Source: an uncultured Paracoccaceae bacterium (lineage in GTDB: Bacteria > Pseudomonadota > Alphaproteobacteria > Rhodobacterales > Rhodobacteraceae). Taken from it: a stretch of 64,000 nucleotides of DNA. Shown one piece after another: positions 24,067 through 33,257 of this stretch. The stretch is taken from NCBI GenBank assembly GCA_947488175.1, contig CANKYO010000013.1:62001-126000 (forward strand), in the 5' to 3' direction. How positions within the stretch are numbered: position 1 is the stretch's first letter; the number at the start of each line of letters is the position of its first letter. Position numbers and translations under genes: made by a program. The notes beneath the pieces are model-generated. The model searched no databases and was not told the DNA's origin. It saw only the letters and a list, made by a program, of their open reading frames with translations.

Positions 24067-25704
24067 TCACTGACGCGCCGCCATTGCATCGCCCAGCGCA
24101 TCGTAAGCTGCCACAAATTCCGCGGCCAATGGCGATTCCTGACACAATCTCGGCACCGTGACCCGGGCGAAATGATCCGCCGAAATCCCCGGCCAGTTGG
24201 CATCCTGCCGTTCGATCACCGCCACGGCGGCTTCGGTGCGGCCCAGCCGCTGCAGCAACATCGCGTGGCGCATAAAGGTATAGGGAAATTCAAAAATCAG
24301 TGCCGACCGCCGCTCGATATTCAACGCGATCTCGTAATCGCCGCGATGGGCGTGCAGCCATGCAATCCAGCTGAGCGTCAGCCAGCGAATGGGATTGTCG
24401 CCGGCCAGACGGTCATCAAATTCAATGGCCTGCTGCAGCACGTTGCCAGGCGGCACGCGGCAGGTATAGGGGATGACCAGTTCCAGAAAGCGGGCCAGAT
24501 CGTGACCGGGGTCCAGTTCCAGCACCCGCTGCATCAGCAGATGTGACTCCGCGATATTGCCCGAATGCCATTTCGATTGCGCCACGGCGAACACGACCTC
24601 TGGATCAAGTGCGGCGAGTTCCAACGCCCGGCGTGCATGCATTTCGGCTGCGGCGCGCTGTTCGGGTGTATCCGCAGGCCCATAAACATTGGCCAGAAAC
24701 GCCAGCTTGTCGGCCAGAACCGCATGGGCGGCCCCGAAATCCGGGTCCTTTTCCAGCGCAAGGCGGGCCAGCGCGATCCGCTCCTGCTCCCAAGCGATGG
24801 AATTCATGGCCCGCCCGGGCACCCAGGTGGCCATGATAAACAATTGTTCTGGTGTCAGCGTCTGCGGGTCGCGCCCTTCGAGCGCTGCACGCGACGCCCC
24901 GAACGCGCGTTGCCGCAACTCAGTTCCAAGAACGGCCATCACCCGGTCTTCGAATTCCGGCCCGTCTTCGAACACATGGGACCGCGCCCAGACCACCCGG
25001 TTGGTGGCGGCATTAATCAGTTCCGCATCGACCCGGTAATGCGAGGCATCCACTGCGCGCACCAGTCCGCGCAGTTCAAAATCCGGTGCCAGCCCTTTAT
25101 CCGACGGATCATCCGGTGACAGGATCGTCAGCGATTGGTTGCGCACCAATCCGCCGCGCAAGGCCGCACCAATCCGTGCAGCGGCATCTGCATCCCCCTC
25201 GATTGGCCGGAGTTCGATCTTGACGTGGTTGTCTGTCGGTATCTCATCGCGCGGTCCGTGCAGATAGAGCCACACCCCCATCACCAACCCCCAGGACACC
25301 AGCGCCACAAGTGCCACGACCCGGCCGCCCCTGCGCTTGACCCGGCGTGGGGCATCGGTCGATGTATCGCGCGGGGTCAATTCCGGGCGATAGGTGCCAA
25401 CAGGGATATCGACAACCAATTGGGTATCGGCAAATTTGCTGTCCTCGAACGTGGCAAGTGCGCTGCGTAATCGCCCGATTTCTACCCGGACGATACTGTC
25501 AATTGATGGGTCGAAATCTTCTGGTTTGTCGAAAACATCCAGACCGATGGAATAAGCCTTGAGGTTTTCGCCTTCCCCATTGGCTTCTGCGGTGACCAGG
25601 TATTCCAGCAGGCGCATCCGGCGCTTGCTGCGGCCCAGAACGCGGGAGTCGGCGACGCGCTCAAGATATGCGGCCACAGCATCTTCTGGCATACCGGATG
25701 TCAT
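24067..25704 (-). CDS. Winged-helix/TPR membrane regulator-like protein
   Basis: The product has 545 residues from ATG at 25704 (a TTG at 25722 is the alternative). The first ~110 residues are a winged-helix-like region (RMRLLEYLVTAEANGEGENL, IDSIVRVEIGRLRSALATFE), as in the adenylate-cyclase/CadC-like regulators that combine a DNA-binding head, one membrane span (VVALVALVSWGLVMGVWLYL) and a periplasmic part. The C-terminal half contains TPR-like helices (ARLALEKDPDFGAAHAVLAD, MHARRALELAALDPEVVFAV). A TolB-like beta segment lies between. Target genes are unknown. Confidence 0.65.
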   Translation of the reverse strand: MTSGMPEDAVAAYLERVADSRVLGRSKRRMRLLEYLVTAEANGEGENLKAYSIGLDVFDKPEDFDPSIDSIVRVEIGRLRSALATFEDSKFADTQLVVDIPVGTYRPELTPRDTSTDAPRRVKRRGGRVVALVALVSWGLVMGVWLYLHGPRDEIPTDNHVKIELRPIEGDADAAARIGAALRGGLVRNQSLTILSPDDPSDKGLAPDFELRGLVRAVDASHYRVDAELINAATNRVVWARSHVFEDGPEFEDRVMAVLGTELRQRAFGASRAALEGRDPQTLTPEQLFIMATWVPGRAMNSIAWEQERIALARLALEKDPDFGAAHAVLADKLAFLANVYGPADTPEQRAAAEMHARRALELAALDPEVVFAVAQSKWHSGNIAESHLLMQRVLELDPGHDLARFLELVIPYTCRVPPGNVLQQAIEFDDRLAGDNPIRWLTLSWIAWLHAHRGDYEIALNIERRSALIFEFPYTFMRHAMLLQRLGRTEAAVAVIERQDANWPGISADHFARVTVPRLCQESPLAAEFVAAYDALGDAMAARQ

Positions 25705-25790
25705 CGCTGCGCCACGCCGCAACCCCCACGTTTTTCAGATATACCAACAGGTTACATGACCAATTCAGATCGATCAACCAAGAGTTGCCC

Positions 25791-26417
25791 TTACGTCAAC
25801 TTTGCCTTGCGAAAGGTTGCGTTGAACGCGATTGAAACCCGTTCTTCGTCGGTTTCATTGGGATAGACCCAGTGAACCAGATAGGACGGGAACATCACGA
25901 TCTCGCCGACATGGGGCCTGATCCGGCGCTTGGGGCGGAACGCCTTGGCCCGCAGAATGCGCCAGTTGGGCAGATCTGACCGGGGATCAAGAAACTCGAT
26001 CATGCCCGATGTGCCTTCTTCTACCGCTGGTTGCGAGACGTAGTAGACCCCCGACCAATGTGCGCCCGGATGGGTATGCGGCGCGTTGAACCCGCCGGGC
26101 GGGTTCATGTTCATCCAGCCTGATATCTTGAGCCGCAATGTGGCCGGATCCACTTTGGCTGATACACGGCGTGTCGCTTCGTAAACGGATGCCTCTGCGG
26201 CGGCATAAAGGGTGCGGACACAATCGGCGTCCCAGTCAAAGATATTGCCTGCCGAATGCCACCCGCCCCGGTTTGACTTGTTCACGCCTTCGCTCGCCTC
26301 GCGCTGGCGCGCGCCTTCTTCCAGCAAGGCGGCATCGAGGGCCGCGTGATCAGTCACCTGAAATCGCAGCAACGGTGTGCCAAACAGTGTTTCTTTGCTT
26401 GTGTCATCAAAGCTCAT
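25791..26417 (-). CDS. Putative 2-oxoglutarate/Fe(II)-dependent oxygenase
   Basis: The 208-residue product has the jelly-roll pattern of the TIGR02466-type family: GGFNAPHTHPGAHWSGVYYV supplies the first metal His and nearby residues, GMIEFLDPRSD follows, and FPSYLVHWVYPNETDEERVSIAFN gives the distal His and the 2-oxoglutarate-binding Arg. It likely hydroxylates a small molecule or protein residue in the cytoplasm; the substrate is unknown. AGAGG stands six bases before ATG. The downstream end of the ligase gene lies 9 bases upstream, so they are probably co-transcribed. Confidence 0.75.
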   Translation of the reverse strand: MSFDDTSKETLFGTPLLRFQVTDHAALDAALLEEGARQREASEGVNKSNRGGWHSAGNIFDWDADCVRTLYAAAEASVYEATRRVSAKVDPATLRLKISGWMNMNPPGGFNAPHTHPGAHWSGVYYVSQPAVEEGTSGMIEFLDPRSDLPNWRILRAKAFRPKRRIRPHVGEIVMFPSYLVHWVYPNETDEERVSIAFNATFRKAKLT

Positions 26418-26426
26418 GGCAGCCTC

Positions 26427-27560
26427 TTACAAATCCCGATGAAAATCCGTGACCAGCGATGAAACCACCGCCTGCAGCGCCTCATGCGGGGTTGCCCCGC
26501 GGGCGAGCGCCGCGTCATGTGTCGCACGCTGGCGGTCCGCACTGGTGCCGTCGGTAACGATGGCCCGCGCGGCTTCAACCTCGGACACGCAATCCAGCGC
26601 CTCGGCATCCTCGGCTATCAGGTCGAGGATTTCGTCGACCACCTGTTCAAAGGAAATCAGCGCCTTGCGGCCAAAATCGATCTGCCCTTCGGACACGCCA
26701 TAGCGTTGCGCGCGCCAACGGTTTTCGCTGATCATGAAATTGTCGATCACGCGCCAGCCGTCGCCGTCCTTGATTTTGCGCCAGATCATCCGTGTCAGGC
26801 ACTGCGTCAGGGCGGCCAGGGTCAGCGTGACCTCCATGCGCGGGACCACATCGCAAATGCGCGACTCAATTGTCGGGAACTTGGAGGATGGACGCAAATC
26901 CCACCAGATTTTCGAACTGTCCTCGATCAGGCCCAGCGACACCAGGGTGTCTACCGATGACGAAAACGCCGCCCAGTCGGTCATCTCGGGCGGCAGGCCG
27001 GTGCGCGGCAGATTATCGAACACGATCAGGCGATAGGAATTCATACCAGTGTCGTCGCCCTGCCAGAACGGCGATGACGTGGACAGGGCATGCAAATGCG
27101 GCAGAAAGTATTTCAGCTGGTTGACCAGTTTGATGCGCATATCCTCGTCCGGGATGCCCACATGCACATGCATCCCGCAGATCAGCATGCGCCGGGCCAC
27201 ACCGGCCAGATCACGGCGCAGTTGGTCATAGCGTTCCTTGGGCGTGTGGTGCTGGTCCTTCCAGTCGGCAAACGGATGGCAGGATGCGGCAATCGGGGCC
27301 AGCCCGAATGCATTGGCGTGATGGGCGACGGTTTTGCGAAGATGGCGCAGATCCTCGCGGGCTTCGGCGATGGTGGCGCAGACGCCCGTGCCGATCTCGA
27401 TCTGGCATTCCAGGAATTCGGGGCTGACCTTGCCTTCCAGATCCGCCTTGCAGGCGGCCATCAGATCGTCAGGGGCGGCAGCGAGGGCCAGCGTTTCCTG
27501 ATCAACCAAAAGGTACTCTTCTTCGATACCGATGGTGAATGGGGGATCATCCTGTGCCAT
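26427..27560 (-). CDS. Carboxylate-amine ligase, YbdK/glutamate-cysteine ligase type 2 family
   Basis: The product has 377 residues from ATG at 27560 (AAGG seven bases upstream); the frame to 27608 is longer but lacks support. It starts [12 protein letters not shown], with the Glu cluster that binds Mg-ATP in this superfamily. It continues with [40 protein letters not shown] and [19 protein letters not shown]. Members ligate glutamate to cysteine weakly or act on other amines, so the physiological reaction is uncertain. It is transcribed with the oxygenase gene downstream. Confidence 0.9.
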   Translation of the reverse strand: MAQDDPPFTIGIEEEYLLVDQETLALAAAPDDLMAACKADLEGKVSPEFLECQIEIGTGVCATIAEAREDLRHLRKTVAHHANAFGLAPIAASCHPFADWKDQHHTPKERYDQLRRDLAGVARRMLICGMHVHVGIPDEDMRIKLVNQLKYFLPHLHALSTSSPFWQGDDTGMNSYRLIVFDNLPRTGLPPEMTDWAAFSSSVDTLVSLGLIEDSSKIWWDLRPSSKFPTIESRICDVVPRMEVTLTLAALTQCLTRMIWRKIKDGDGWRVIDNFMISENRWRAQRYGVSEGQIDFGRKALISFEQVVDEILDLIAEDAEALDCVSEVEAARAIVTDGTSADRQRATHDAALARGATPHEALQAVVSSLVTDFHRDL

Positions 27561-27623
27561 GTCGCGCCTTTTGGTTGGGTGCTGGCAGGAAACCAGCATT
27601 CGGGCCACCGCGCAAGACAGGGG

Positions 27624-28568
27624 TTACGATCCCTGCCCCACCACAAGCCGCTGACCGCGCACCAGAAACCGCCCTTCAATGGAGAACCACAACGGATCAC
27701 CAGACAGCGGATTTGCATTCTCGGCCGCCGGGCGCTGCACGTGAAGGTGCAAATGTGGTTCGGCCGAATTACCCGAATTGCCGACACGGCCCAGCATCTG
27801 TCCCACGCTGACCTGATCGCCGGTGGCGACAGCCACGCTGCCCGGTGTCATATGGGCCAACAGCACCACCAACCCATCACACTCCAGCAGCACATGGTTA
27901 CCCGCCATCACCGTCCGGTCCATCTGAGGGACCGGATTGTCGGGGCGGCCGTCCAACGCTTGCGCAACCTGCCCCGTGCAAGGTGACAGAATTGGTATGC
28001 CGGTGATCAGATACCTGTCAGCCGCAACCGGCGCGATCCCGTCCGCCCGCAATCCCCACCGGTCAATGGCGATGATGTCCACGCCATAGCTTTGGCCGCG
28101 ACTGTCGGCAAAACGGGGGGCCAGCGTCATCAGGTGATTGTTGATTGCAGGCGCCGTGCCGCCCGACATGACAATATAGCGGCCGGGCCCCAGTGGCATG
28201 GCAAGATCAATCGCAACGTCGGGCATGACCCGACCGACCACCGGCGGGATGATCACCCAGGTGATCCCCGACAGCGCCATGACCGCCAAGGCGCCTTCGG
28301 CGATACGCCATCTCATCTTACGGGAATGGGTGCGCGGCCATCGCCAAATGACGAGCAGGGCGTGCAGCCCCGCCAGCGCCCATGGGGTCCACCATGGCGG
28401 AAACAGCCAGAGCCCCACCAAAGCCAGATAAACCAGCACAAGCCCGATTGCGCAGCCCCGCAGCAGCAATCCGACCCGACTGGCAGAAGGTACCAGTGCA
28501 TTCAGCACAATCAGTACCAGCGGCAGGACAAGCTGCAGCAAAACCAACGGGGCAATAAGATCGTTCAT
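27624..28568 (-). CDS. Membrane-anchored M23 family metallopeptidase
   Basis: The product has 314 residues from ATG at 28568 (GGAGG five bases upstream). The N-terminal ~130 residues are three to four membrane spans (PLVLLQLVLPLVLIVLNALV, GLLLRGCAIGLVLVYLALVG). The C-terminal LytM-type domain contains INNHLMTLAPRF, SYGVDIIAID with the metal Asp, GNHVLLECDGLVVLLAHM and SAEPHLHLHVQ with the HxH pair. The usual GxHxGxD motif is replaced by GQSYGVD, so the first zinc ligand may come from NNH, as in the RYAYD-type subgroup. It probably trims peptidoglycan in the periplasm. Confidence 0.8.
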   Translation of the reverse strand: MNDLIAPLVLLQLVLPLVLIVLNALVPSASRVGLLLRGCAIGLVLVYLALVGLWLFPPWWTPWALAGLHALLVIWRWPRTHSRKMRWRIAEGALAVMALSGITWVIIPPVVGRVMPDVAIDLAMPLGPGRYIVMSGGTAPAINNHLMTLAPRFADSRGQSYGVDIIAIDRWGLRADGIAPVAADRYLITGIPILSPCTGQVAQALDGRPDNPVPQMDRTVMAGNHVLLECDGLVVLLAHMTPGSVAVATGDQVSVGQMLGRVGNSGNSAEPHLHLHVQRPAAENANPLSGDPLWFSIEGRFLVRGQRLVVGQGS

Positions 28569-28787
28569 TCGGACCTCCCTTGCCGGGCAACGCCATAATC
28601 TGACCCGACCGAGCGTGTCGGTCATTGCGCCAGATCAATCCTTTGGGCGTCCTGCGCCAATTTTACCCATGCCGGACCCTGCATCCTTTATTGCCCCTTT
28701 ACGTTCAACCGATTAGAACCGCCCCAAACCGGGTGCCGCTCGTGAATCGGTACGCGGACACGAGTAGCCAACACGAGGAGAGCCAAA

Positions 28788-30446
28788 ATGGCAGATGCAG
28801 CCATCCACGGCGACGCACACGAAGACGACCGGGGGTTCTTTACCCGGTGGTTCATGTCCACAAACCACAAAGATATCGGTATCTTGTACCTTTGGACGGC
28901 AGGTGTGCTGGGATTCATCTCGGTCGCCTTTACCGTCTATATGCGGCTCGAACTCATGGAACCGGGCGTGCAATACATGTGCACCGAAGGGTTCATGGCC
29001 GATCCGTGTACGCCAAACGGCCATCTGTGGAACGTGCTGATCACCTATCATGGTGTTCTGATGATGTTCTTCGTTGTCATTCCGGCGCTGTTCGGGGGCT
29101 TTGGTAACTATTTCATGCCGCTGCAGATCGGCGCGCCTGATATGGCCTTCCCGCGCCTGAACAACCTGTCCTATTGGATGTTCGTCGCCGGTGCATCGCT
29201 GGGTGTGGCCTCCATGCTGTCGCCAGGCGGGAATGGTCAGCTTGGGTCCGGTGTGGGCTGGGTGCTTTATCCGCCGCTCTCGACCTCTGAAGGCGGGATG
29301 TCGATGGATCTGGCGATCTTTGCGGTACACCTCTCCGGTGCTTCCTCGATCCTGGGTGCGATCAACATGATCACGACCTTCCTGAACATGCGGGCCCCCG
29401 GCATGACGCTGCACAAGGTGCCGCTCTTTGCCTGGTCGATCTTTGTGACCGCATGGCTGATCCTTCTGGCCCTGCCTGTGCTGGCGGGTGCGATCACCAT
29501 GCTGCTGACAGACCGGAACTTTGGCACGACCTTCTTCCAGCCCGAAGGCGGCGGTGACCCGATCCTTTATCAGCATATCCTGTGGTTTTTCGGCCATCCG
29601 GAAGTCTACATCATTATTATCCCCGGCTTTGGTATCATCAGCCACGTGATCGCCACGTTCAGCCGCAAACCGATCTTTGGCTACCTGCCCATGGTCTATG
29701 CGATGGTGGCAATCGGTGTTCTGGGCTTCGTCGTCTGGGCGCACCACATGTACACGGTCGGCATGTCGCTGACACAGCAGTCCTATTTCATGCTGGCGAC
29801 CATGGTCATCGCGGTGCCCACAGGGGTCAAGATCTTCTCGTGGATCGCGACCATGTGGGGCGGGTCCGTGGAATTCAAGACACCCATGCTCTGGGCCTTT
29901 GGCTTCCTGTTCCTGTTCACCGTGGGCGGGGTCACCGGCATCGTGCTGTCACAGGCCGGGGTCGACCGGGTGTATCACGACACCTATTACGTGGTCGCCC
30001 ACTTCCACTATGTGATGTCGCTGGGTGCCGTCTTTGCCATCTTTGCGGGTATCTATTTCTACCTGCCCAAGATGTCGGGCAAGATGTATCCTGAATGGGC
30101 CGGTAAGCTGCATTTCTGGGCAATGTTCATTGGGGCGAACCTGACCTTCTTCCCCCAGCACTTCCTGGGTCGTCAGGGCATGCCGCGCCGCTACATCGAC
30201 TACCCCGAGGCGTTCGCCTACTGGAACTACATCTCAAGCTGGGGGGCGTTCCTGTCCTTCGCCTCGTTCCTGTTCTTCATCGGGGTGCTGTTCTACACCC
30301 TGCTGAAAGGCAAGGTCGTGACCGAAAACAACCCGTGGAACGAATATGCCGACACGCTGGAATGGACACTGCCATCGCCACCGCCCGAGCATACGTTCGA
30401 AACCCTGCCCAAGCAGGAAGACTGGGACAAAAGCCCGGCACACTAA
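28788..30446 (+). CDS. ctaD: Cytochrome c oxidase subunit I (aa3 type)
   Basis: CtaD reduces oxygen to water at the haem a3-CuB centre and pumps protons. The 552-residue product has twelve hydrophobic segments and the signature residues: His in [11 protein letters not shown] (haem a), [13 protein letters not shown] (CuB His and the cross-linked Tyr), WAHHMYTVG (two CuB His) and [12 protein letters not shown] (haem a3 and haem a His). GAGGAG stands eight bases upstream of ATG. No ctaC or ctaE is near; in Rhodobacter and Paracoccus ctaD also stands alone. A strong terminator follows. Confidence 0.98.
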   Translation: MADAAIHGDAHEDDRGFFTRWFMSTNHKDIGILYLWTAGVLGFISVAFTVYMRLELMEPGVQYMCTEGFMADPCTPNGHLWNVLITYHGVLMMFFVVIPALFGGFGNYFMPLQIGAPDMAFPRLNNLSYWMFVAGASLGVASMLSPGGNGQLGSGVGWVLYPPLSTSEGGMSMDLAIFAVHLSGASSILGAINMITTFLNMRAPGMTLHKVPLFAWSIFVTAWLILLALPVLAGAITMLLTDRNFGTTFFQPEGGGDPILYQHILWFFGHPEVYIIIIPGFGIISHVIATFSRKPIFGYLPMVYAMVAIGVLGFVVWAHHMYTVGMSLTQQSYFMLATMVIAVPTGVKIFSWIATMWGGSVEFKTPMLWAFGFLFLFTVGGVTGIVLSQAGVDRVYHDTYYVVAHFHYVMSLGAVFAIFAGIYFYLPKMSGKMYPEWAGKLHFWAMFIGANLTFFPQHFLGRQGMPRRYIDYPEAFAYWNYISSWGAFLSFASFLFFIGVLFYTLLKGKVVTENNPWNEYADTLEWTLPSPPPEHTFETLPKQEDWDKSPAH

Positions 30447-30454
30447 TCCAAAAG

Positions 30455-30481
30455 AAAGGCCCCCTTGCGGGGCCTTTTTTT
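30455..30481 (+). terminator. Rho-independent terminator of ctaD
   Basis: AAAGGCCCC (30455-30463) pairs with GGGGCCTTT (30469-30477) around a five-base loop, with an unbroken T tract to 30481. It starts nine bases after the ctaD stop. Confidence 0.9.
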
Positions 30482-30622
30482 ATGTGGACGACTGTCTGAT
30501 GAGGCTGGCTAAACGGCAAATGCAAAACCGATCTTGCAATGGCCGGTTTGAGCCCAAAGCGTCGAATGCTGCTTTGTGATCGAATGGCGGGAGTGCCGGC
30601 ATCGCTGCCAATCGATCCCTGT

Positions 30623-31252
30623 TCAGCGGCGCTCCCGCAGGCCATCCAAATAGAAACGCATCATGGACTGAAGCTGTTCGGCGAGCCGTTCTGGCGTGGC
30701 CAACGTGCCATCATCTTCAATAAACCATCGATGAACGGATGCGTCTGCTACGTCAAAAAGCAACTGGGCAGCAATGCGGTTCTGACCGATGTGATGCTTG
30801 AGGGCCCCGGCCAAGCTTTCGATGGCTGTGCTGCGCAGTATTTCGACCCGTTTGCGGATCATCGGTGAAATCGGCACCTCAGATGACAGCACGCGATGCA
30901 GGCTAGGATCGTCCTTGTGCAATTCGACAATGCCATTGACGAGGACTTTCACGATATCATCTGGCTCGGAAGTTGGTACGAATGAAGTGGAGGCAGCTGA
31001 CATAAGCGCCTCACCTTTTGCCAAGTGATCGTCTGCAATCGCGTCCACAAGCGCCTGCTTGTTCGGAAAGTATTCGTAAAGCGATCCGATAGAGACGCCA
31101 GCGCGTTTTGCAATCACGTTGGTGTTGAACCCATCCCAACCGTCTTTGGCGAGAATCCGAGCCGCAGCTTCCAAGATGGCGGCGACAGTCGCTTTTGAGC
31201 GGCTTTGTTTTGGTTTGCGAACAATGGTTTGGCGTCGCCGTGCTGCCGTCAT
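30623..31252 (-). CDS. TetR/AcrR family transcriptional regulator
   Basis: The product has 209 residues from ATG at 31252 (TTGGAG about eight bases upstream); a longer frame to 31312 runs into the divergent promoter. The DNA-binding part is AAILEAAARILAKDGWDGFN, TNVIAKRAGVSIGSLYEYFP and NKQALVDAIA. The rest is an all-helical effector domain. It is divergent from the alpha/beta hydrolase gene with a 78-base gap, and probably controls it. Confidence 0.88.
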   Translation of the reverse strand: MTAARRRQTIVRKPKQSRSKATVAAILEAAARILAKDGWDGFNTNVIAKRAGVSIGSLYEYFPNKQALVDAIADDHLAKGEALMSAASTSFVPTSEPDDIVKVLVNGIVELHKDDPSLHRVLSSEVPISPMIRKRVEILRSTAIESLAGALKHHIGQNRIAAQLLFDVADASVHRWFIEDDGTLATPERLAEQLQSMMRFYLDGLRERR

Positions 31253-31330
31253 CGTCGGATCTCCAAACCCGAGTAGAAAATCTGAGCAGAAACTCAATAT
31301 CATGGGTTTCAAAACAAAGGAACCCAGATT

Positions 31331-32287
31331 GTGAACACCTATGAAAGCTCTAAATCATGGTCGCAGTACCGCGACATCCTTGCCGAGCGGTTCTATATCA
31401 ATTTTGAAGGTCAACCGGTCGAAACCTGGCGGTCCATCCGCGGTCATCACATCCACATTGATGAGTGGCAACCGGAAGGTCCCACGAAAGGCACGCTGAT
31501 CCTTGTCCATGGCGCGGGTGGAAATGGCCGCGTCCTTGCCCCATTTGCCGCGTTCGCTGCAAAGCTGGGTTGGCGTATCCTCGCGCCAGATTTGCCTGGG
31601 TATGGTGTGACACAACCTGCAAAGGGCTTTCGGTGGGAGTATGAAGAATGGCCGGCTGTTGTTGCTGATTTGGCAGACGAATGTACCGGCCACGTGGTCC
31701 TTATGGGTCTCTCATTGGGCGGAATGACAGCGGTTTTTGCCGCAGAAGCTTCGCGGAATGTGTCAGGCGTCATCGCAACCACACTTCTGGATATGGGTGA
31801 TCCTAGCATCTTCATCCGTGCCGCACGCTGGCGTTGGCTCGGCCTCGCAACGTTGTTGGGCTTTCGCTTGATGCCTTGGATTGTTGACCGTGTGGCGATG
31901 CCTCTCTGGCTCATTGCACCAATGAACAAGATGACGGGCGATCCCGCAATGCGTGACTATTTCTCGAGTGATCCAATGCTGGGACGGCTGCGGGTACCAT
32001 CCCGGTTCTTCCGAAAGATACACGCCAGAAAAGCATCTACGATCCATCTACATTGCCCACTGCTTCTCATTCATCCCGGTGCCGACGCCTGGACTCCGAC
32101 GGCACTCAGTAATCCGGCGTTTGGTCGTGTGAGGGGTGATAAGCGACTCCGGGAATTGACAAATGGCTCACACCTGCCTTTGGAACAACCGGCGCTACAG
32201 GAACTGCAGGATGAAGTGAGGTCCTTTCTCACCTCAGTCACCAACACATCGGACGGATCAGTATCCAGTAATGTCGCAGCAGAATAA
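31331..32287 (+). CDS. Alpha/beta hydrolase
   Basis: The product has 318 residues from GTG (AAGGA nine bases upstream). The oxyanion strand LILVHGAGGNGRVLAPF, the nucleophile elbow VVLMGLSLGGMTAVF with Ser, an acid in LLLIHPGADAWTP and the catalytic His in LTNGSHLPLEQP give a complete triad. It is a cytosolic esterase, lipase-like enzyme or C-C hydrolase; the substrate cannot be told. Regulated by the divergent TetR gene (inference). Confidence 0.88.
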   Translation: MNTYESSKSWSQYRDILAERFYINFEGQPVETWRSIRGHHIHIDEWQPEGPTKGTLILVHGAGGNGRVLAPFAAFAAKLGWRILAPDLPGYGVTQPAKGFRWEYEEWPAVVADLADECTGHVVLMGLSLGGMTAVFAAEASRNVSGVIATTLLDMGDPSIFIRAARWRWLGLATLLGFRLMPWIVDRVAMPLWLIAPMNKMTGDPAMRDYFSSDPMLGRLRVPSRFFRKIHARKASTIHLHCPLLLIHPGADAWTPTALSNPAFGRVRGDKRLRELTNGSHLPLEQPALQELQDEVRSFLTSVTNTSDGSVSSNVAAE

Positions 32288-32691
32288 TGTAGATCTCTTA
32301 TAGCTCCTTAACGTTGCAACGTTGTAACGCCATCGCTATGCGAACGAAACGGTCGTTGGGTGTAAAAGCGCAAAGGTCTGGTTAGTCCCGCCAAGCAGAC
32401 ATGGACAGAAAGGAGGAATCTTGAACCAACTTCTGGTTTGAGCCCAAAAATGCTAAGGGCGTTGCCCGATCTGGAGGGCGTTCGCTAGGTTTCTAATTGG
32501 CGGGACATGCTTACCTGGTTGAACGCCGATCTGTTTGTAGCGCTGTAAAATCGCACTCATGGGGGAGGTCGGGCGATGTCCGGTGGTGCCTACCGGCTGA
32601 AGCATCCGAAATGCAGGTGCGGGACGTTCAGGCGTCGGTTTGGTCCGCACCGCTGACCAACACGATTTCGTACACCAAGTACCGCACCCTT
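32288..32691. other. Stretch without a gene; two short sequence oddities
   Basis: About 400 bases between convergent genes. It holds a perfect 14-bp palindrome AACGTTGCAACGTT (32310-32323) and a TTTGAGCCCAAA motif (32437-32448) shared with other intergenic sites. No gene is supported on either strand. Confidence 0.45.
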
Positions 32692-33156
32692 TCAGCTTTT
32701 CAGGCGGTTGCGCACATCCTTTGAAGTCTCCAGACAGAAATGCGATGTGATGTTGCTGACCTGCGGCAGCTGCCCCAGCGTATGCGCGTGAAAATCCTTG
32801 TATTCCGCCAGATCACCAACCTCGACCCGCAGCAGATATTCGACATTCCCCGCGATATTGTGGCATTCCAGAACCTGCGGCGCACGGTCCATCGCATTTT
32901 CAAAGGCGCGGGCATCCTTATGAAGCTGCTGCGCCAGACCAACGGTCACAAACACCGTAATCCGGGGTGCAATCGCCGATCGATTGATGATTGCACGGTA
33001 CCCCGCAATCACCCCTGTCCGCTCCAATTCCTGCACACGGCGCAGACAGGCCGATGGCGACAGGCCAACCTTCTCAGCCAACGCGATATTAGTGAGTCGG
33101 CCCTCGCGTTCGAGAACCAACAATATTTTTTCACTCGCAGGATCAATATCGGACAT
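32692..33156 (-). CDS. Lrp/AsnC family regulator, partner of the dioxygenase gene
   Basis: The product has 154 residues. The N-terminal helix-turn-helix reads EREGRLTNIALAEKVGLSPSACLRRVQELERTG. The C-terminal RAM/AsnC ligand domain is VFVTVGLAQQLH, VLECHNIAGNVEYLLRVEVGD and LPQVSNITSHFCLE. It is divergent from the indoleamine-dioxygenase-like gene with 101 bases between, the usual place for an amino-acid-responsive regulator; tryptophan is the obvious candidate ligand (inference). Confidence 0.9.
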   Translation of the reverse strand: MSDIDPASEKILLVLEREGRLTNIALAEKVGLSPSACLRRVQELERTGVIAGYRAIINRSAIAPRITVFVTVGLAQQLHKDARAFENAMDRAPQVLECHNIAGNVEYLLRVEVGDLAEYKDFHAHTLGQLPQVSNITSHFCLETSKDVRNRLKS

Positions 33157-33257
33157 TTATTGTGAATACTTATCCAGTTACGCCAAATGAGCAACAAGTT
33201 TTCTGCTACTTCCGACCATAATCACCAAAACTAGCTTCGCAATAGGAAGGATACGCA

